A DNA stretch of 64,000 nucleotides. It comes from Arachnopeziza araneosa (Eukaryota > Ascomycota > Leotiomycetes > Helotiales > Arachnopezizaceae). The notes under the pieces are model-generated. The model had not been told where the DNA came from and did no database searches. It was given only the letters and a program-made list of their open reading frames with translations. Position 1 is the first letter of the stretch; every line of letters starts with the position of its first letter. Location of the stretch: the NCBI GenBank assembly GCA_003988855.1, contig QYAI01000117.1:1-64000 (forward strand), in the 5' to 3' direction. Made by a program: the position numbers and the translations under genes. Shown one piece after another: positions 44,597 to 56,823 of the stretch.

Positions 44597-47371
44597 ATGA
44601 AGGAAACTTCGCCTGACTCACCATCATATCTAGATCGCATCCGCTCTTGGGCACGAACCAAAGCGCATGGCCCCTCTCCCCCCTCCAAAGACTCGAGTCG
44701 AACTCCGACTCTTCCCCTAAGCAATACTCCCTCGACCAACTCGAGGCAAAACAGAAGTTCCGTAATACAGAATGATACAAACCACACAGAGCTGCCTGGT
44801 GCTAGCCAGTCTTCGAAACCTGCACCCAGCAATGCTGCAGGCAACGCCGCGACCGATCATCCGCCACCAGCTGCATCTACGCAAGTTGATGGGACGGGGG
44901 CTGTCGTAAATGATGAGGAACCCGAGATCAAACCAAACGTTGCAGTGCGCTTCTGGCGTACCTTTAAATCCATCATACTCTCAAGTTATATCAATCTCCT
45001 TCTGGTGTTTGTACCGGTTGGGATTGCGGCCAAGGTAGCTGGATTGCAGCCGGGAATTGTATTCGGCATGAATGCCATTGCCATCGTCCCTTTGGCAGGA
45101 TTACTTAGTCATGCAACAGAAAGCGTGGCCAAGAGGATGGGAGATACAATTGGCGCACTTATGAATGTCACCTTTGGGAACGCAGTGGAGCTAATCATCT
45201 TGTACGTCTCCTGCTCCCTTTCTCGCGCATTACTGACTTGCCACAGCATGTATGTCTACCTCAGAAGAGATCAAGACAAGAAAGAGCGAGAAGCCCTCTT
45301 AAAGGCATTATCATATCAATCGAGTCCCATATCATCCCAAGAACTTTTCTTTTGTTACCCTGCATGCGTGTCCCTGTGATGTTAAACCTGTCTTCACACT
45401 TACTTACTCAATTTACAGCATTGCTCTGCAAAAGGTGATTTTCTCTCTGATTCTTTCAACTAGGTTAACTAGTCTAGGGTGAAATTCGTATTGTGCAAGC
45501 TTCCTTACTCGGTTCCATTCTAGCCAATCTTCTTCTGATCCTAGGCATGTGCTTCCTTATTGGTGGACTTAGATTTCGTGAACAGGTATGTTGCACCCAA
45601 GTAAATGTTCGGGCAACACTGATTCTGCCAGATCTATAACAGCACTGTCACGCAAATGAGTGCATGTCTACTCAGTTTGAGCGTCATGTCTCTTCTACTC
45701 CCGGTATGTTATTCGTACACCATCAAATTATCTCCTAACATTTCTAGACTGCGTTTCATGCTTCGTTCAGCGATACAGCACAAACCAAAGCTACTAGTGC
45801 AGTATTGAAAGTCAGTCGCGGTACCAGTGTTGTAAGTAATTTATCCTATTGTTCTTCCTCTCTAATACCAGTAGGTCCTTCTCCTCGTCTATGGAATGTA
45901 CCTTTTATTCCAGCTCAAGTCTCATGCTTATATGTATGAATCTACCCCTCAGCATATCATCGACGAGGAGTCGGCTCCTGGTCCTGTAGCTGCATGGATG
46001 GAGTCTTCAGACTCGGACTCGTCTTCATCCTCCAGCTCCTCTGACGATTCCGATGGTTCGAACACAACTGCCAAACGGCTTCGTCGTGTCATGCGAGGTG
46101 GTCGTCGTCGCCGCAAGTCAAGCTTTGGAAGTAAGGATACTGCGGACCCACCTGACGCACCAACTCGTACTCCTTCCTTTGGTACGAGTAGTGTAAGCCC
46201 AGCGGATGTTATTGATGAACCCACTTATGGACATAGATTTGGTGCTATCGACCCTGAAGATGGCGATGATGAAGACCACCCAAAGCGCTCTCGCAAAAAT
46301 TCCATCAGCCATCACATGTTAAAGCGAGAGCGCAAGAAGGAGCGCAAACGTCAGGAAAAGCGACAACGCAAGCGCAGTAAACGTAACGGAGATGACACCA
46401 TTGCTGAAGGCGAACCTGTTCTCAACGAAAAAGAATCCGATAAGGGTAATGCCCCAAGACGGGTTGACTTTGCCGTCGTCGAAGATGCTGCTCAAGAATC
46501 TCAACCGGAGTCCACGAAGCGTCCTTTCACCCTCCGTCAAATCACTAGCTCAATCCGACCTAACGTGTTTACTCAACCAAGTCCTACGCCGGGCGCCGCT
46601 CCCCACGCAGGTCCTATACCTCGAGTTCGTTATGGAATTAGACGTACCAATTCCTTACCTGATAGACTGAATCAGCAAGCACCAATCGCCCCTGGTATAC
46701 TTCAAAGGTTGACCCCAGTTGGTGTCAACTCTTTAGCTGTAGCTGCTAATCGTACTCCGCAACAAGAAGGCGAGGAGGAAGAAAACATCTCGAGAACTAC
46801 TGCCGTAATGTTACTTCTTATATCAACTGGACTTGTTGCCCTCTGTGCTGAATTCATGGTGGACTCCATCAACGCAGTTGTAACAGGAAACTCTGGCCTC
46901 AGCGAAGCATTCATTGGTCTCATCATCCTTCCTATCGTAGGTAACGCCGCTGAGCACGTCACCGCCGTAACTGTTGCATCGAAAAACAAGATGGATCTTG
47001 CAATCGGTGTAGCAGTCGGTTCAAGTATTCAAATTGGTACGTACGGCTATGTTTTTGGCTTACACACTAACATAAGCATAGCTCTTTTCGTTACTCCATT
47101 CGTGGTCCTTCTCGGCTGGTGTATGTCTAAGGAAATGTCCCTCTACTTTACCCTCTTCGAGACAGTCTCACTCTTTGTCTCGGCCTTCATCGTCAATTTC
47201 TTGGTTCTCGATGGTCGTAGCAACTATCTTGAAGGTGCTCTTCTTTGCGCAGCGTACGTTATCATCGCTGTTGCTGCATTTTTCTACCCTAGCGTAGATG
47301 AGAGTAGTAATTTGGGAGGAAATGCAACAGCGGCGAAAATGGTTCGAGACTTGGTTGGGTCGATGATTTGA
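44597..47371 (+). CDS. VCX1: Vacuolar Ca2+/H+ exchanger (CAX/VCX1 family)
   Basis: Eight exons: 44597-45201, 45247-45249, 45419-45434, 45478-45585, 45632-45703, 45748-45831, 45875-47036 and 47082-47371; 779 residues. Both CAX repeats are present: GNAVELII + FIIALQKGEIRIVQASLLGS and ILPIVGNAAEHVTAV, with the acidic Glu of each GNAxE motif. The second exon is 3 bases (CAT), inferred because with it the helix reads VELIIFIIAL as in relatives; without it one residue is missing. A Ser/Arg-rich hydrophilic loop of about 290 residues sits between the halves, longer than in yeast Vcx1. It pumps Ca2+ into the vacuole against H+ and is usually under calcineurin/Crz1 control; no CDRE was searched for. 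Confidence 0.92.
45247..45249 (+). other. Putative 3-nt micro-exon
   Basis: CAT flanked by CCACAG upstream and GTATGT downstream. The 45-base intron before it (45202-45246, GTACGT start) and the 169-base intron after it (45250-45418, TTTACAG end) both have good ends. Including it gives F-I-I-A-L instead of F-I-A-L. Confidence 0.55.
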
Positions 47372-49470
47372 GAAAGTTTTGAGATGAATTTGTTAACCTG
47401 AGAGGATGAGGGGATGGGGGGATGAGGAGTTGCTTTAGTTTCACATGAGATTGGCTCTTTATGGTGGTTTCACTGCGGATTATGACACTCGTTTGCTCTG
47501 CCATGACTTAACATGTGTGTTGTTTGTGTTGCTGCGGCTTGTGGCAATGGAATTAAAAATACAAAATGAAATTGATTGGGATTTGGGTTGATTATTTGAA
47601 CATGATGTTTCTACTTCAATTCGCGAATGCTAAAATATCGTAATGATCATCGTCCTCAAGCATTCTCGCTTTCGGTATCGCTTTCGCTTATCATGTGATG
47701 TTGCGCAACTTTGTCGTACCATGTTGATCAAGGCATCTCAGCCCAGAAGTACGTATACCTCTTGACGTAATCAAGCTTTCTTTGTTCTCTTTGGTCTATA
47801 TATCGCCCTCTTGCCAAGTCTCCATCTCACCATCATCGCATACTCCATCGAACCCACACACCGATCCCAAATTCACACGCCTCACACCTACCCTCTCAGC
47901 GACATCAAGCGTCCTCACACTACCACTCCACATCGCATCACACCACCACCACCGTTCACTCGCTGGGAAGGGCAGTGATACATCGCAGCGCAGCAAGGCG
48001 AACCAACACGGCGGCATGACGATCCTGCACTCTCTCCGCAGGGGCTTCCGGAACCTACTTAGGGGCAGAGGGGTTAGCGGGAAGAAGAGGAGAGGAGGGA
48101 GGAGGCGGAGATAGGATGGCTGACTGGGAGATGGAAGGGTGGGAAATGAGGGGTTAAGAGAGAGATTCTCGTGTGTTTATGTATTCTTGGAGTTTGGCTG
48201 CTGTTGTGTTATATATCTCTGTATGGTTGGCTGAATATATTTGGTGTTTTGTATCAATATAAAGGTTTTGCTTGGGAATGATTGATGTGAAGTAGGATTA
48301 TCTGTGACTGCGTAGAGATATGGAGGTTGTCAATGGTAGAAGTGATTTGTGTGCTGGCTCTTGACTTTTTATTATTTTTATTTTAATAAGAGAGGTCTGG
48401 TAGGATAGATGGTCAGTATACAGGACCTGGTATCTCAAGACTACAGAAGGAGATACATGGAAGGGGTTCGAAGAAGCTGCTGGATTATATCGAGTGCTAG
48501 GCCGGAAGCAGAGGGAGATGCAGAAGTGTATCGAGTGGAGGAGAGGAGATGGAGAGGTTAAATTCAGTTCTATAGATTCTGGGACACATTTGGTCTCATC
48601 TGCAGTGGATTGGAAGTCGAATCGGTGCGGAAGGATATGGAGTGCCATAAATATCGCTCAAGTAGCTATATACGGGTTCGATCCCCAGACTTCAGCTCCT
48701 GATGGCAGCGCTTCCTCACTCAAAACGGGATTTGAGGATATCGTCACGGCAGTGTGAAGCTCTTGAATGAAGCCCGGCAACACTTCCTGAGGTCTGCATT
48801 TAGAATTGGATCATGTTTGCTTCGGGGCGGGTTTAGCGCACCCATCTTGGGTTTAGCTCCAAGAGCCAAACTCTCTCTCCAGAAGAGAGACAGCGACGGA
48901 CTTTGGCCCCTGCATGGGCACAAGATCAGAGGCTGTCAATAGATCACCGCCACAGCCTATAAGCGAGCCATGTTCAGCGCGTCGATATCCCTGCAGCAAA
49001 CACCCACACTCAACCTCCAATTCCACGATGCCAGATTCGTGCCCAAGATGCGACCGCAAAATGTTCTCCAGGTATGGCATCTGTTCCTTTCTACACACTG
49101 AACTTGATGCGTGTTCATTTTTCAGACCACTGGTGAGAACGGGAATTAAGACCCCCATCTTGAATGTCTCGAAGTTTCAAACTCGATTAAACTATTGGCA
49201 ACTTTTTCGGTTTTAAGCGAACTGTGGCTGATACATATCTCCTATCTCAGCGGACTCAGCTCTCCTCTGAGGTCGCTTTTATCATTTTTGCAACTGCCCA
49301 GACTCGATCTCAACGTCTTGGCATCGCCTGACCGAGCCAGAACAAATTCTGAGCCTGGGCTCATCCTGACACTGAAGTGGCTGATTGCTGGCTGAATCAG
49401 ATATAATATGGCAAATTCCCACCATCTGCAAAAATGACAAATTCCCGTCTTTTTTGTACTCACGTTCATT
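47372..49470. other. Intergenic, one possible micro-gene
   Basis: 2.1 kb. A TATATAT element at 47797 precedes a leader with a short basic reading frame (48016-48114). The rest, including 48300-49470, shows no gene. A tRNA-like box B at 48676-48690 lacks the rest of a tRNA. Confidence 0.45.
48016..48114 (+). CDS. Possible 32-residue Arg-rich peptide
   Basis: ATG at 48016, about 210 bases after a TATATAT element. The frame encodes MTILHSLRRGFRNLLRGRG and a KKRR...RRRR tail: a strongly cationic, partly amphipathic peptide. No homologue is known to me and such basic frames arise by chance in G+A-rich DNA. Weak call. Confidence 0.22.
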   Translation: MTILHSLRRGFRNLLRGRGVSGKKRRGGRRRR

Positions 49471-52400
49471 ATGGCACAATCCTCAGTGCTGTCCGTTCTT
49501 TTCTCCTTCTTACTCGGCGTCTTCGTCGCTGTCGATGCTACTACAATCGTTTCTTCAAACTCGGTTCTTGGTGTCTGTCCCACCATAGACGGGTACACAT
49601 ATTCTACGGTGAACGGCACATTTCAGATTTCTTGTGGAATTGACTATTATGGAACCAACCTCCCGGGTACGGGCCAGAAAATCACGTTCCAAGCATGTAT
49701 CAACAAATGTGCGGCCAATCCTTCGTGTCAATCCTTGTCCTGGGTGTCAACTCAGAGTACATGTTGGCTTAAACCCGCGATTTACGCTCCCAAAAAGTCC
49801 TCTACGAATTGGGCAGTGAAGCTGATCAACGGACCAGGTTCATCTCCTCTTCCCTTTAATGGTCAAGACATATATTAACCAAGACAGGACCTTCTGGAAG
49901 TGTAGTCCCGCCACCTACGGAATCAATAACCCCTGCTCAAGCGATCCAACTTGGGCCTTCCATAGATCCTACTATCAGCAGAGATAACCTTACTCTCATC
50001 GTTCCAGCTGCCACTTCGAGCCTGTATTATGGCGGCAGTACGGTGGGGGCGCCAACTGTCAACCTTGCAGTAACTCTTCAATATTCGTCGGTGGTTTTAG
50101 ACGACAGCAGTTTTATCACCACTACATGTTCTACCGGAGTTCTTACGGCGACCTTTAGCACCACAGACTCCTACAATCAGGCTGTGAACGCATGGCCTAC
50201 TGGATCTCTTATCTTGATCACTGCAGCCTCTACCTGTTCCTCTGATGGCCAAAATATTTACTTTGTCGCTCAAGCAATTTCCTACGTTGGTCAAACTATA
50301 ACCGCAGCAGGATCAATATCAGCCCTTGCCGACGTCGTTCAAGATATGACTGTATCTGTTGGATCAACAAGTGCACCTTCCAAGAAACGATCTTTTTTTT
50401 CAGGACTATCTGCCGGTGTTTTTAACATTCCTATGAACATCCAATCTCCTGCTTCCGCACTAGTCTCCTCCCCTTGGGGCGCACAATACCCGCTCTATGG
50501 TTTTAATGTGGCCACTACAGATCCTCGATACAACCCTGAGCGAAGTGATCTGGTACAAATGAGCGCCAATAACACCCTCTTTAATGTCCCGAATCCTTTT
50601 CCGGGGATCCAGATGTATTGCATCAATTGTGCTGTATCAGGTTCGTTGTCGGCTCTTACAGTCCTCCACGTCAGCGGAGGGAAATTGATCACCGGTTCTC
50701 TCGGATTGAAAGGTTCGGTAGAAGCGGACATAACCATTGGCGTCAATGCCTTTACTGAGCGCTCTGTCTCAAGCGGGATCTTTGCTCCAATTGCCTCAAT
50801 AGGATTGGCTGGATCGGTTTTCACAATCAAGAATGTCGTGACGTTCACTCCAAGTCTCGATATGAGCGTCAACGCAATACTAGATCACTCGGTACCTGGG
50901 ACCCTCGGACAATTCGTCGCGGGAATTTCTCACAAGTGGAACACTCTATCTACCACTCTGGACCTTGTCAACCCAGCAAACTCACAGAACGGTGGTATCT
51001 CTGTCCTTACGACTCCATCCTCGGCGTATAGTGTATATGGAAACGTTACCTCTACCATGAACGCTAATCTTCAATATGGTCTCTCGTTCAACGTTAATTT
51101 CTTCAATGGTTCGTACCCTCTTAACTTTTGTCTGAAAATTTGACTCCAAACCTACCTCATCGATCGCTTACTCTCATGCAAGGCAAAATTGTCAATACTG
51201 TCAATATGTCTACGTCTGTAGGCTTTGGATCCGGCTCAGTCTTTTCACCTACCGCGTCGGCCAGCACCCCTTGCAGAGGCGTGGCTTGGGGAATTTCCGA
51301 CGCTTCCTCTTGCGATATTTATGCCAATGATGTGAAGGTCGCTGAGTTCTTCAATCAGAATAATGGTGTACCGATCACTACTGGGTGCGAGCTAAGGGGT
51401 CCTGCTCCATCGTCGACTTCATCTAGCTCCACGTCTCGATCCCATACGGCAACAACATCGAGTAGCAAGTCAGCAATTTCGAGTAGCAAAACGACGACAT
51501 CAACCCACCTTCCAACCACTCCAACCACATCGCCTTCATTACCATCTTCCACCGTTTTGTACATCGCTTCACTATCTTCATCGACCGCATCATCTTCGTT
51601 GTCGTCTACAACTTCGTACACTTCTTCTCCGCCCTCATCAACATCATCATCTTCATCCTTATCAACTTCCGCAACTACTTCAACCTCCGCAGCATGTACA
51701 CCGTCTTTCCTTTCCAACGGTAACTTCTCACAAATAACCGGCGGTAATCATGCTGTAGATTGGTATACTTCCGGCAATGTGCTTCAATCCACCGAGCAAA
51801 TATCTGTGGGCCAAACACATAACGGTGGTAGCGGTTATCAATGGTACGTCATACATTTACCAGAAATTCTTTATTCTAATCTTCTGTAGTCGTATGATGC
51901 CCTTTGGAAATATAGAAACCTGGAGTATTAGTACAGATATCCAGGGCTGCCCGTATCAAAATTATACCTTGACCGCCTGGCTCAAGTATCAAAACGGCGG
52001 CCCAGTGGATCTTTCTTGCAACGTCACTGCATGCATAGGTAACCAGTGCGCTGTGGTCTTGACTGACGTTGTAAATTCATACAACCCGCAGTGGGTCAAA
52101 GGCACTTTGAATTATACAGGAACTGTGAATATCGCCCTACCAGTTCAATTCTATGTCCAGCAATGTGATCAAAGCTTTGCCCTGGCGGATGTGGTTATAA
52201 CTGCCGCGGCTCCAGCAACAACCACTTCGAGCTCGTCTTCCTCGAGTAGTTCTTCTACCACATCCTCACAGAGCTCTTCCACCATTTCTTCGACGAGTTC
52301 TTCCGCGGCTTCCTTAACGAGCTCTTCTAAAATCTCATCCACGAGTTCTTCCAGAATCTCATCCACGAGTTCTACAACTTCGGCTGTACTTCCTGGCTTC

Positions 52401-53162
52401 ACTGTTGCACCTAACATTATCTGCCCGCAAGCGAATGGAACAACTTACACTGATCCTCATGGATTGGTCTATCAAATCCTATGTACTACAGACTACCTAG
52501 GAAACGATATGAGCAATACTATGGCTCCCGACTTTCTAACGTGCATCAATGACTGCTTCTCTCAGTCGGAACACGACTGTATTGCAATAGCATGGGTTCC
52601 CAGTCGAAGTTTCGCCAATTGCAACTTCAAATACGACTGGCATCCTCTTCCTGCAACTTCTGTCAATACCCTCGTATACAGTGCGAGTTTGATAGGCGCA
52701 CCACCATGTTCATCTCTGTCTTGTCCAGCCAACACGCAACAATTCTGCATGTCCAACGGGCAAATCTTCAAGATTGCGTGCGAGGTAGCTTATAAGGCCG
52801 ACGCGATTGCAGGTTTCAATGTGCCGACACTCTCTGCTTGCGTTGACCAATGCAGTTCTTGGACTGGCAGTCAGGCCTGCATGGGAGTGGATTACTACAA
52901 TACTGCATACCGCGTTCCGGGCAGTGGAACTTGGCCATCACTCAACTGCTATCTGCTTTCACTGGCGACTGCTTATCAGTCTTGGCTGATCAATGGTGGT
53001 CAGGCTAACGGTGCAGACAATGGTGGTTGGAGTGCTTTATCGATGGCTACTGTGCAACAAGATTCAGATCCCCTTAGGCGCAAACGTAGTATCGATGGGA
53101 TCGACATGGGTGCGATGGCATCAAGAGAGGTAGCAAAGGAAAAATACGAGAAAGATATCTAG
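49471..53162 (+). CDS. Large secreted Ser/Thr-rich protein with PAN/Apple-like Cys repeats
   Basis: Exons 49471-49837, 49888-51108, 51183-51843 and 51890-53162; all phases close; 1173 residues. A signal peptide is clear (SVLSVLFSFLLGVFVAVDA). A first Cys repeat follows (about 36-120: CPTIDGYTYS...DYYGTNL...CINKC...CWLKP), then a long beta-rich part that I associate with the fungal DUF7029/DUF7223 modules (NLAVTLQYSSVVLDD; GLSFNVNFFNGKIV). Next come a Ser/Thr mucin-like linker, a CBM4/9-like jelly-roll segment (GNIETWSIST), a second Ser-rich linker and two more Cys repeats (CPQANGTTYTD...DYLGND; CMSNGQIFKIAC). It ends RRKRS...KYEKDI without a GPI signal. Probably a cell-wall or adhesion protein; the RRKR site near the C-terminus could be cut by a Kex2-type protease. 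Confidence 0.82.
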
Positions 53163-53405
53163 GGATTTGAGGCGTTGAAAAGTAGTGTTGGAATCAAGGA
53201 TCTACGGTGAGGCTGGTCGTAAAATATTCATGGCGGGGTCAAGTCAGACGTCGTGCGTGCGAGCAAATTTAACATAGTAGCTGCTTCTGAATTTACTCAG
53301 CCAGTCACTTCCCCAAGTAAAACCATTTTACCTGTAAATTTCTACCCCATCAGTAGGTTTTCACTATAGTACATCGTCATTGCTCTCCTGTGATGGTACC
53401 GTATC

Positions 53406-55075
53406 TCAAACATGAGGGATCAAATTTGACCAAGGAATAGTAGCATACACCCCAACAGGCACGCTTCTCAGGCTGAGAAATGCCTCGGCCACCATGAAAA
53501 CCCTCGAGAAGATATAGACCAACACCATGACAGCTTGTATCACCCAGACAATCACGCTCGAGTGCAACCAACCGTCTTGGGATTTTATCATGGCAAGCCA
53601 GAGAATGCTAACCAGGCCAGTCATGCCGATCAAATCAAGACATGATACTTTCCAGAGAATCTCCTCTACCTTGCTGGGGAACGTAAAGTTCCACGCAGCC
53701 AGGTGTACCCCACCGTAAATCATCATCAACGCAACCATGATAAAGAGAAAATGTACGTTGTAAAACACGTCTTGACTGCCATCCACAGTCAAGTTTGGAG
53801 AACGGAGGCAGAAGAACTCGTCTGGGAGTAGATCGGGAGGACCAGCGTCGAACGCGAGATCGAATCGCCGCATATCCTTTTCCGTCAAACTTAGATCTAG
53901 TGGCGCTGGGGCATCTCCTGGCTCACCATCATTCCGCACACATTGACGGTAGGTTCCGTCGGGGTTCCGACGAAGATAGATGGGGCCTATCTGTTCCTTC
54001 GTAGTGTTCGTGAGAGGCTGTTTACGGAAAACCTTTCGCATGGCATTGTTTCCCGTCAAGGTACACATGGTCATCCAATTCGATCCAAGAGAAAGTTTTG
54101 GGTGGGGGTCGCCAGAGCCATAATTACTCGAAATGTTTGACTCGATTGTGATACAATCAAGATCTTTCATTGAGCTAGTCTCATCTTGCAAGAGACGAGT
54201 ATTGCTGAAAGATGTACCTGCCACTAATGTTTGAGCCAAAGTGTCTTCATACTCCGATGCGTCGACAATACTTGGATCACAAACATCCTGTGGTTTCTGT
54301 GATAGGGTTAATTGGCTTCCCTCAACTACATTCTCAGACCTAGGGAGTACTTACTTTGATCCAAAGTATGTACATCAGTAACGCGCAAATAGAATGTACA
54401 AAGGTATGGAGCTCTAACAAGAAGATGGGATATCCATAAATCTTTCTCACAACACATTGTGTCATCAACCACGTCATCTGCAAGCAGACCAAGACTTTGG
54501 CCAAACTATCAGATTTGCTCTTGTCCGTGATGGAGACCGCTGGTACTATAAAGTGGCCTCTCTCTGCGAGATGGAGAACGGCCTGAGGGGTCAAGGTGAG
54601 ATACTTGAAATCATCATGCAAGCTGCTGACATCCACAATGAATCCTCCCATGACAGCGTAGAAGCAGTAGGTCATATCAAATCTGTAATTCTCCGATTTT
54701 GAGCAGGTCAATTTGCTGAGTGATTTGAGCAAGCTCCTCGTAGATGACCATTGCTGTAGCGCTGTGTACAAGACTACCTCGGGTGCGATGATGCCGATGG
54801 AAACTCATTTCGCTTTGCGAAGAAACTGTTTCCATTTTAGTTCGTTCGGGTTGGGCACGTTTAGGTGGATTGCTGTGTAGACACATATGTAGAGAGAGGG
54901 TCGACGCGCAGCCATATAATACATCTCCTGTGCCACGTGTTGAGGGAGACGGATACCATGCTCCAGTTACTTCTGTATCAAGAGCCGTTATGTTTTCGAG
55001 TGGTATTGAAAGCAGACTGTCTTGTACTGGAGCAGCGAGGCAGCTGGTGAAGAAAACGCCGGCGAGAATGAACAT
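53406..55075 (-). pseudogene. Multi-pass fungal membrane protein gene with frameshift and stop
   Basis: A signal peptide (MFILAGVFFTSCLAAP) is followed by WYPSPSTRGT and C-x-x-TLSL. The frame then jumps: CVYTAIHLNVP continues in another frame after 4 extra bases (54886-54889). KAK-stop-VSIGIIAPEVVLYTA has TGA at 54805-54807 where Trp is expected. From there YCFYAVMGGFIVDV, LTLTPQAVLHLAERGHF and LLELHTFVHSICALLMYILW are intact. After an in-phase intron (54297-54354) a 297-codon last exon is intact and ends with FSRVFMVAEAFLSLRSVPVGVYATIPW. The family is a common fungal integral-membrane family of unknown function. The two breaks sit in the first 90 codons, so the rest might be translated from a later start, but I call it a recent pseudogene. 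Confidence 0.65.
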
Positions 55076-56078
55076 TATTCGCTCGGGTTTAGTCAATTAA
55101 AGATCCATCAATGGTGGTGCCGTATGATCATTTCAAGACCTGGGGAAGTAAGAGAGATGATTAGCTTCGAGATATTCGTGGGTATCTCCATTTATTGAAT
55201 GAAGGATGGAATAATGGTGAGATTTTTTTCACAAACGCATAGAAGTCTGGGGACTGAGCAGATTTCCAGGATCTCTACTTGGAAGTCAAATCCTTAAATC
55301 CCACCATGCTTTTTTCCCGGAGCGGAACATGGGCTTGATGTCACCATGTGCACAGACCCAGATCTGACTCCTTTCCCCCTTCGGACAGCCCCTGAATCTG
55401 CACGACTCGCCGTTCTTCCAGCAGCTGTACCCGGAGGTCTTCTGCTCGCTACAGAATTGTATACTGTGGATTCACTTCAAAGCACCCAACGTCATATTCA
55501 ATAACTCCGTTCGTGATTCAGTCCCCGAAATGATTGCGATAATGCATAAGCACCATAATTTTGAGCCGCCAAGCGCGCACAAAAGTGTTTGAGACCGAGA
55601 TGGTCTTGCATAAATGAGCTTCAGATCTTGCGTTTATTGTTAAACCAAGGCGCTCCTCAAGGCTTTCCTAGCTTTAATAGATCAGTCAATCAAGCCTAAA
55701 TTGAAGCCTGCAGTCAAACAGTAAACGCATCTGCTAAACGGATCTTGTGATTGACCAGCTGGCAGACAACGCATACGTTCAACTCGCAACGGACTTGAAC
55801 TGTTTCAAATAGAGTTGCAGTTCATCAAATTGGAAGCAAAAATAGAAATCTCCCGAACTGTTCATCTAATCAGTCCAAATCACGGCAGCATTGCAGGAAG
55901 TCGAGTATATCTGTGGGCAAGCAATTTCTCATGAACGGCGATGAGACAGCCCAAGTCTCAAAAAGATGAACGAAACATGTTTATTCAGAAATGATCGACG
56001 AACATAAATCTTGAATGTTGTACACCACTTATCTCGCTGAAAATTTTGCTTTTCTATTCTCTACCTTCAGACATAAAA
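55076..56078. other. Intergenic, nothing recognised
   Basis: 1.0 kb between divergent genes; no supported frame. Confidence 0.5.
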
Positions 56079-56726
56079 ATGGGACAACTGCTTTCGATCC
56101 CACGATGGAGAGAAGAAGAAGAAGAAGAGATGCTTAGAGAGATCTCAGACACACCTCCACAGCTACCACCACCACCATATATAGAAATGGAAGGAAGTTT
56201 ATCACCAATATTTGATGCCTTCACAGGGATTGAAAAGAGAGAAAGACCACCAACAGCAGCGCATCCAGCCTTCCGAGAGGTTAGACCGGAGGTCCAACTC
56301 GAGGAAAGAAAAAAACCAAAGAGTTTGGAGAGAATCGAGGAGAAACCAGAGAGTAATTTGAAGCAATCGCCACCCCATCCTGCACCACCACCACCAAAGA
56401 TAACCTTGTCTCGGATACACCCGATACAAGAAGACGAGAAGATAACATCGAAATCGACTCCGCAGTGGAGGTGGAGCAATCAACAGTGCCGATCATGGCT
56501 AGCATGCGTGCTCATTGATTATGGTGGGAAAACGCAGAAAAAAGCAAAACAACTTGCTTCTGAGTTTGAGGGATGGGGACCGAACTTATACTTGAAGACT
56601 TGGAGCCAGTGGTGTGAATGGTTGGATGAGGATGGTCAAGCTATCTATGCTTTGTTGATGCAAGAGTTTAACAAGGAAGGAGCGGTGCCAAGAGATGTGA
56701 CAATTCAACACTACTTACAAGGATGA
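56079..56726 (+). CDS. Possibly N-myristoylated protein with SAM-like C-terminal domain
   Basis: Single exon, 215 residues, ATG at 56079. It starts MGQLLSIPRW, which fits the N-myristoylation pattern (Gly2, Ser6). A Glu run (REEEEEEM), PPPPY and proline/charged linkers fill residues 10-130. The C-terminal part (about 135-215: WRWSNQQCRSWLACVL, FEGWGPNLYL, WSQWCEWLDEDGQAIYALLM, GAVP) looks like a SAM/Pointed-type helical domain found in many fungal hypothetical proteins. Likely a small membrane-tethered adaptor; role unknown. It is convergent with the D-lactate dehydrogenase gene. Confidence 0.75.
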   Translation: MGQLLSIPRWREEEEEEMLREISDTPPQLPPPPYIEMEGSLSPIFDAFTGIEKRERPPTAAHPAFREVRPEVQLEERKKPKSLERIEEKPESNLKQSPPHPAPPPPKITLSRIHPIQEDEKITSKSTPQWRWSNQQCRSWLACVLIDYGGKTQKKAKQLASEFEGWGPNLYLKTWSQWCEWLDEDGQAIYALLMQEFNKEGAVPRDVTIQHYLQG

Positions 56727-56823
56727 AAGAGAGGAAGTCTAACGCAATGCCAAGAATTATTGAAAGTCAAGGGCAGGCAAAATTCGTTGTGGGGTATTCA
56801 TTGAATAATTGAAGATGCGACAT

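Noticed and set aside
48620..48720. tRNA gene suggested by GGTTCGATCCC
   Set aside because: Only a box-B-like string; the T stem pairs in 3 of 5 positions and no box A or acceptor stem is found.
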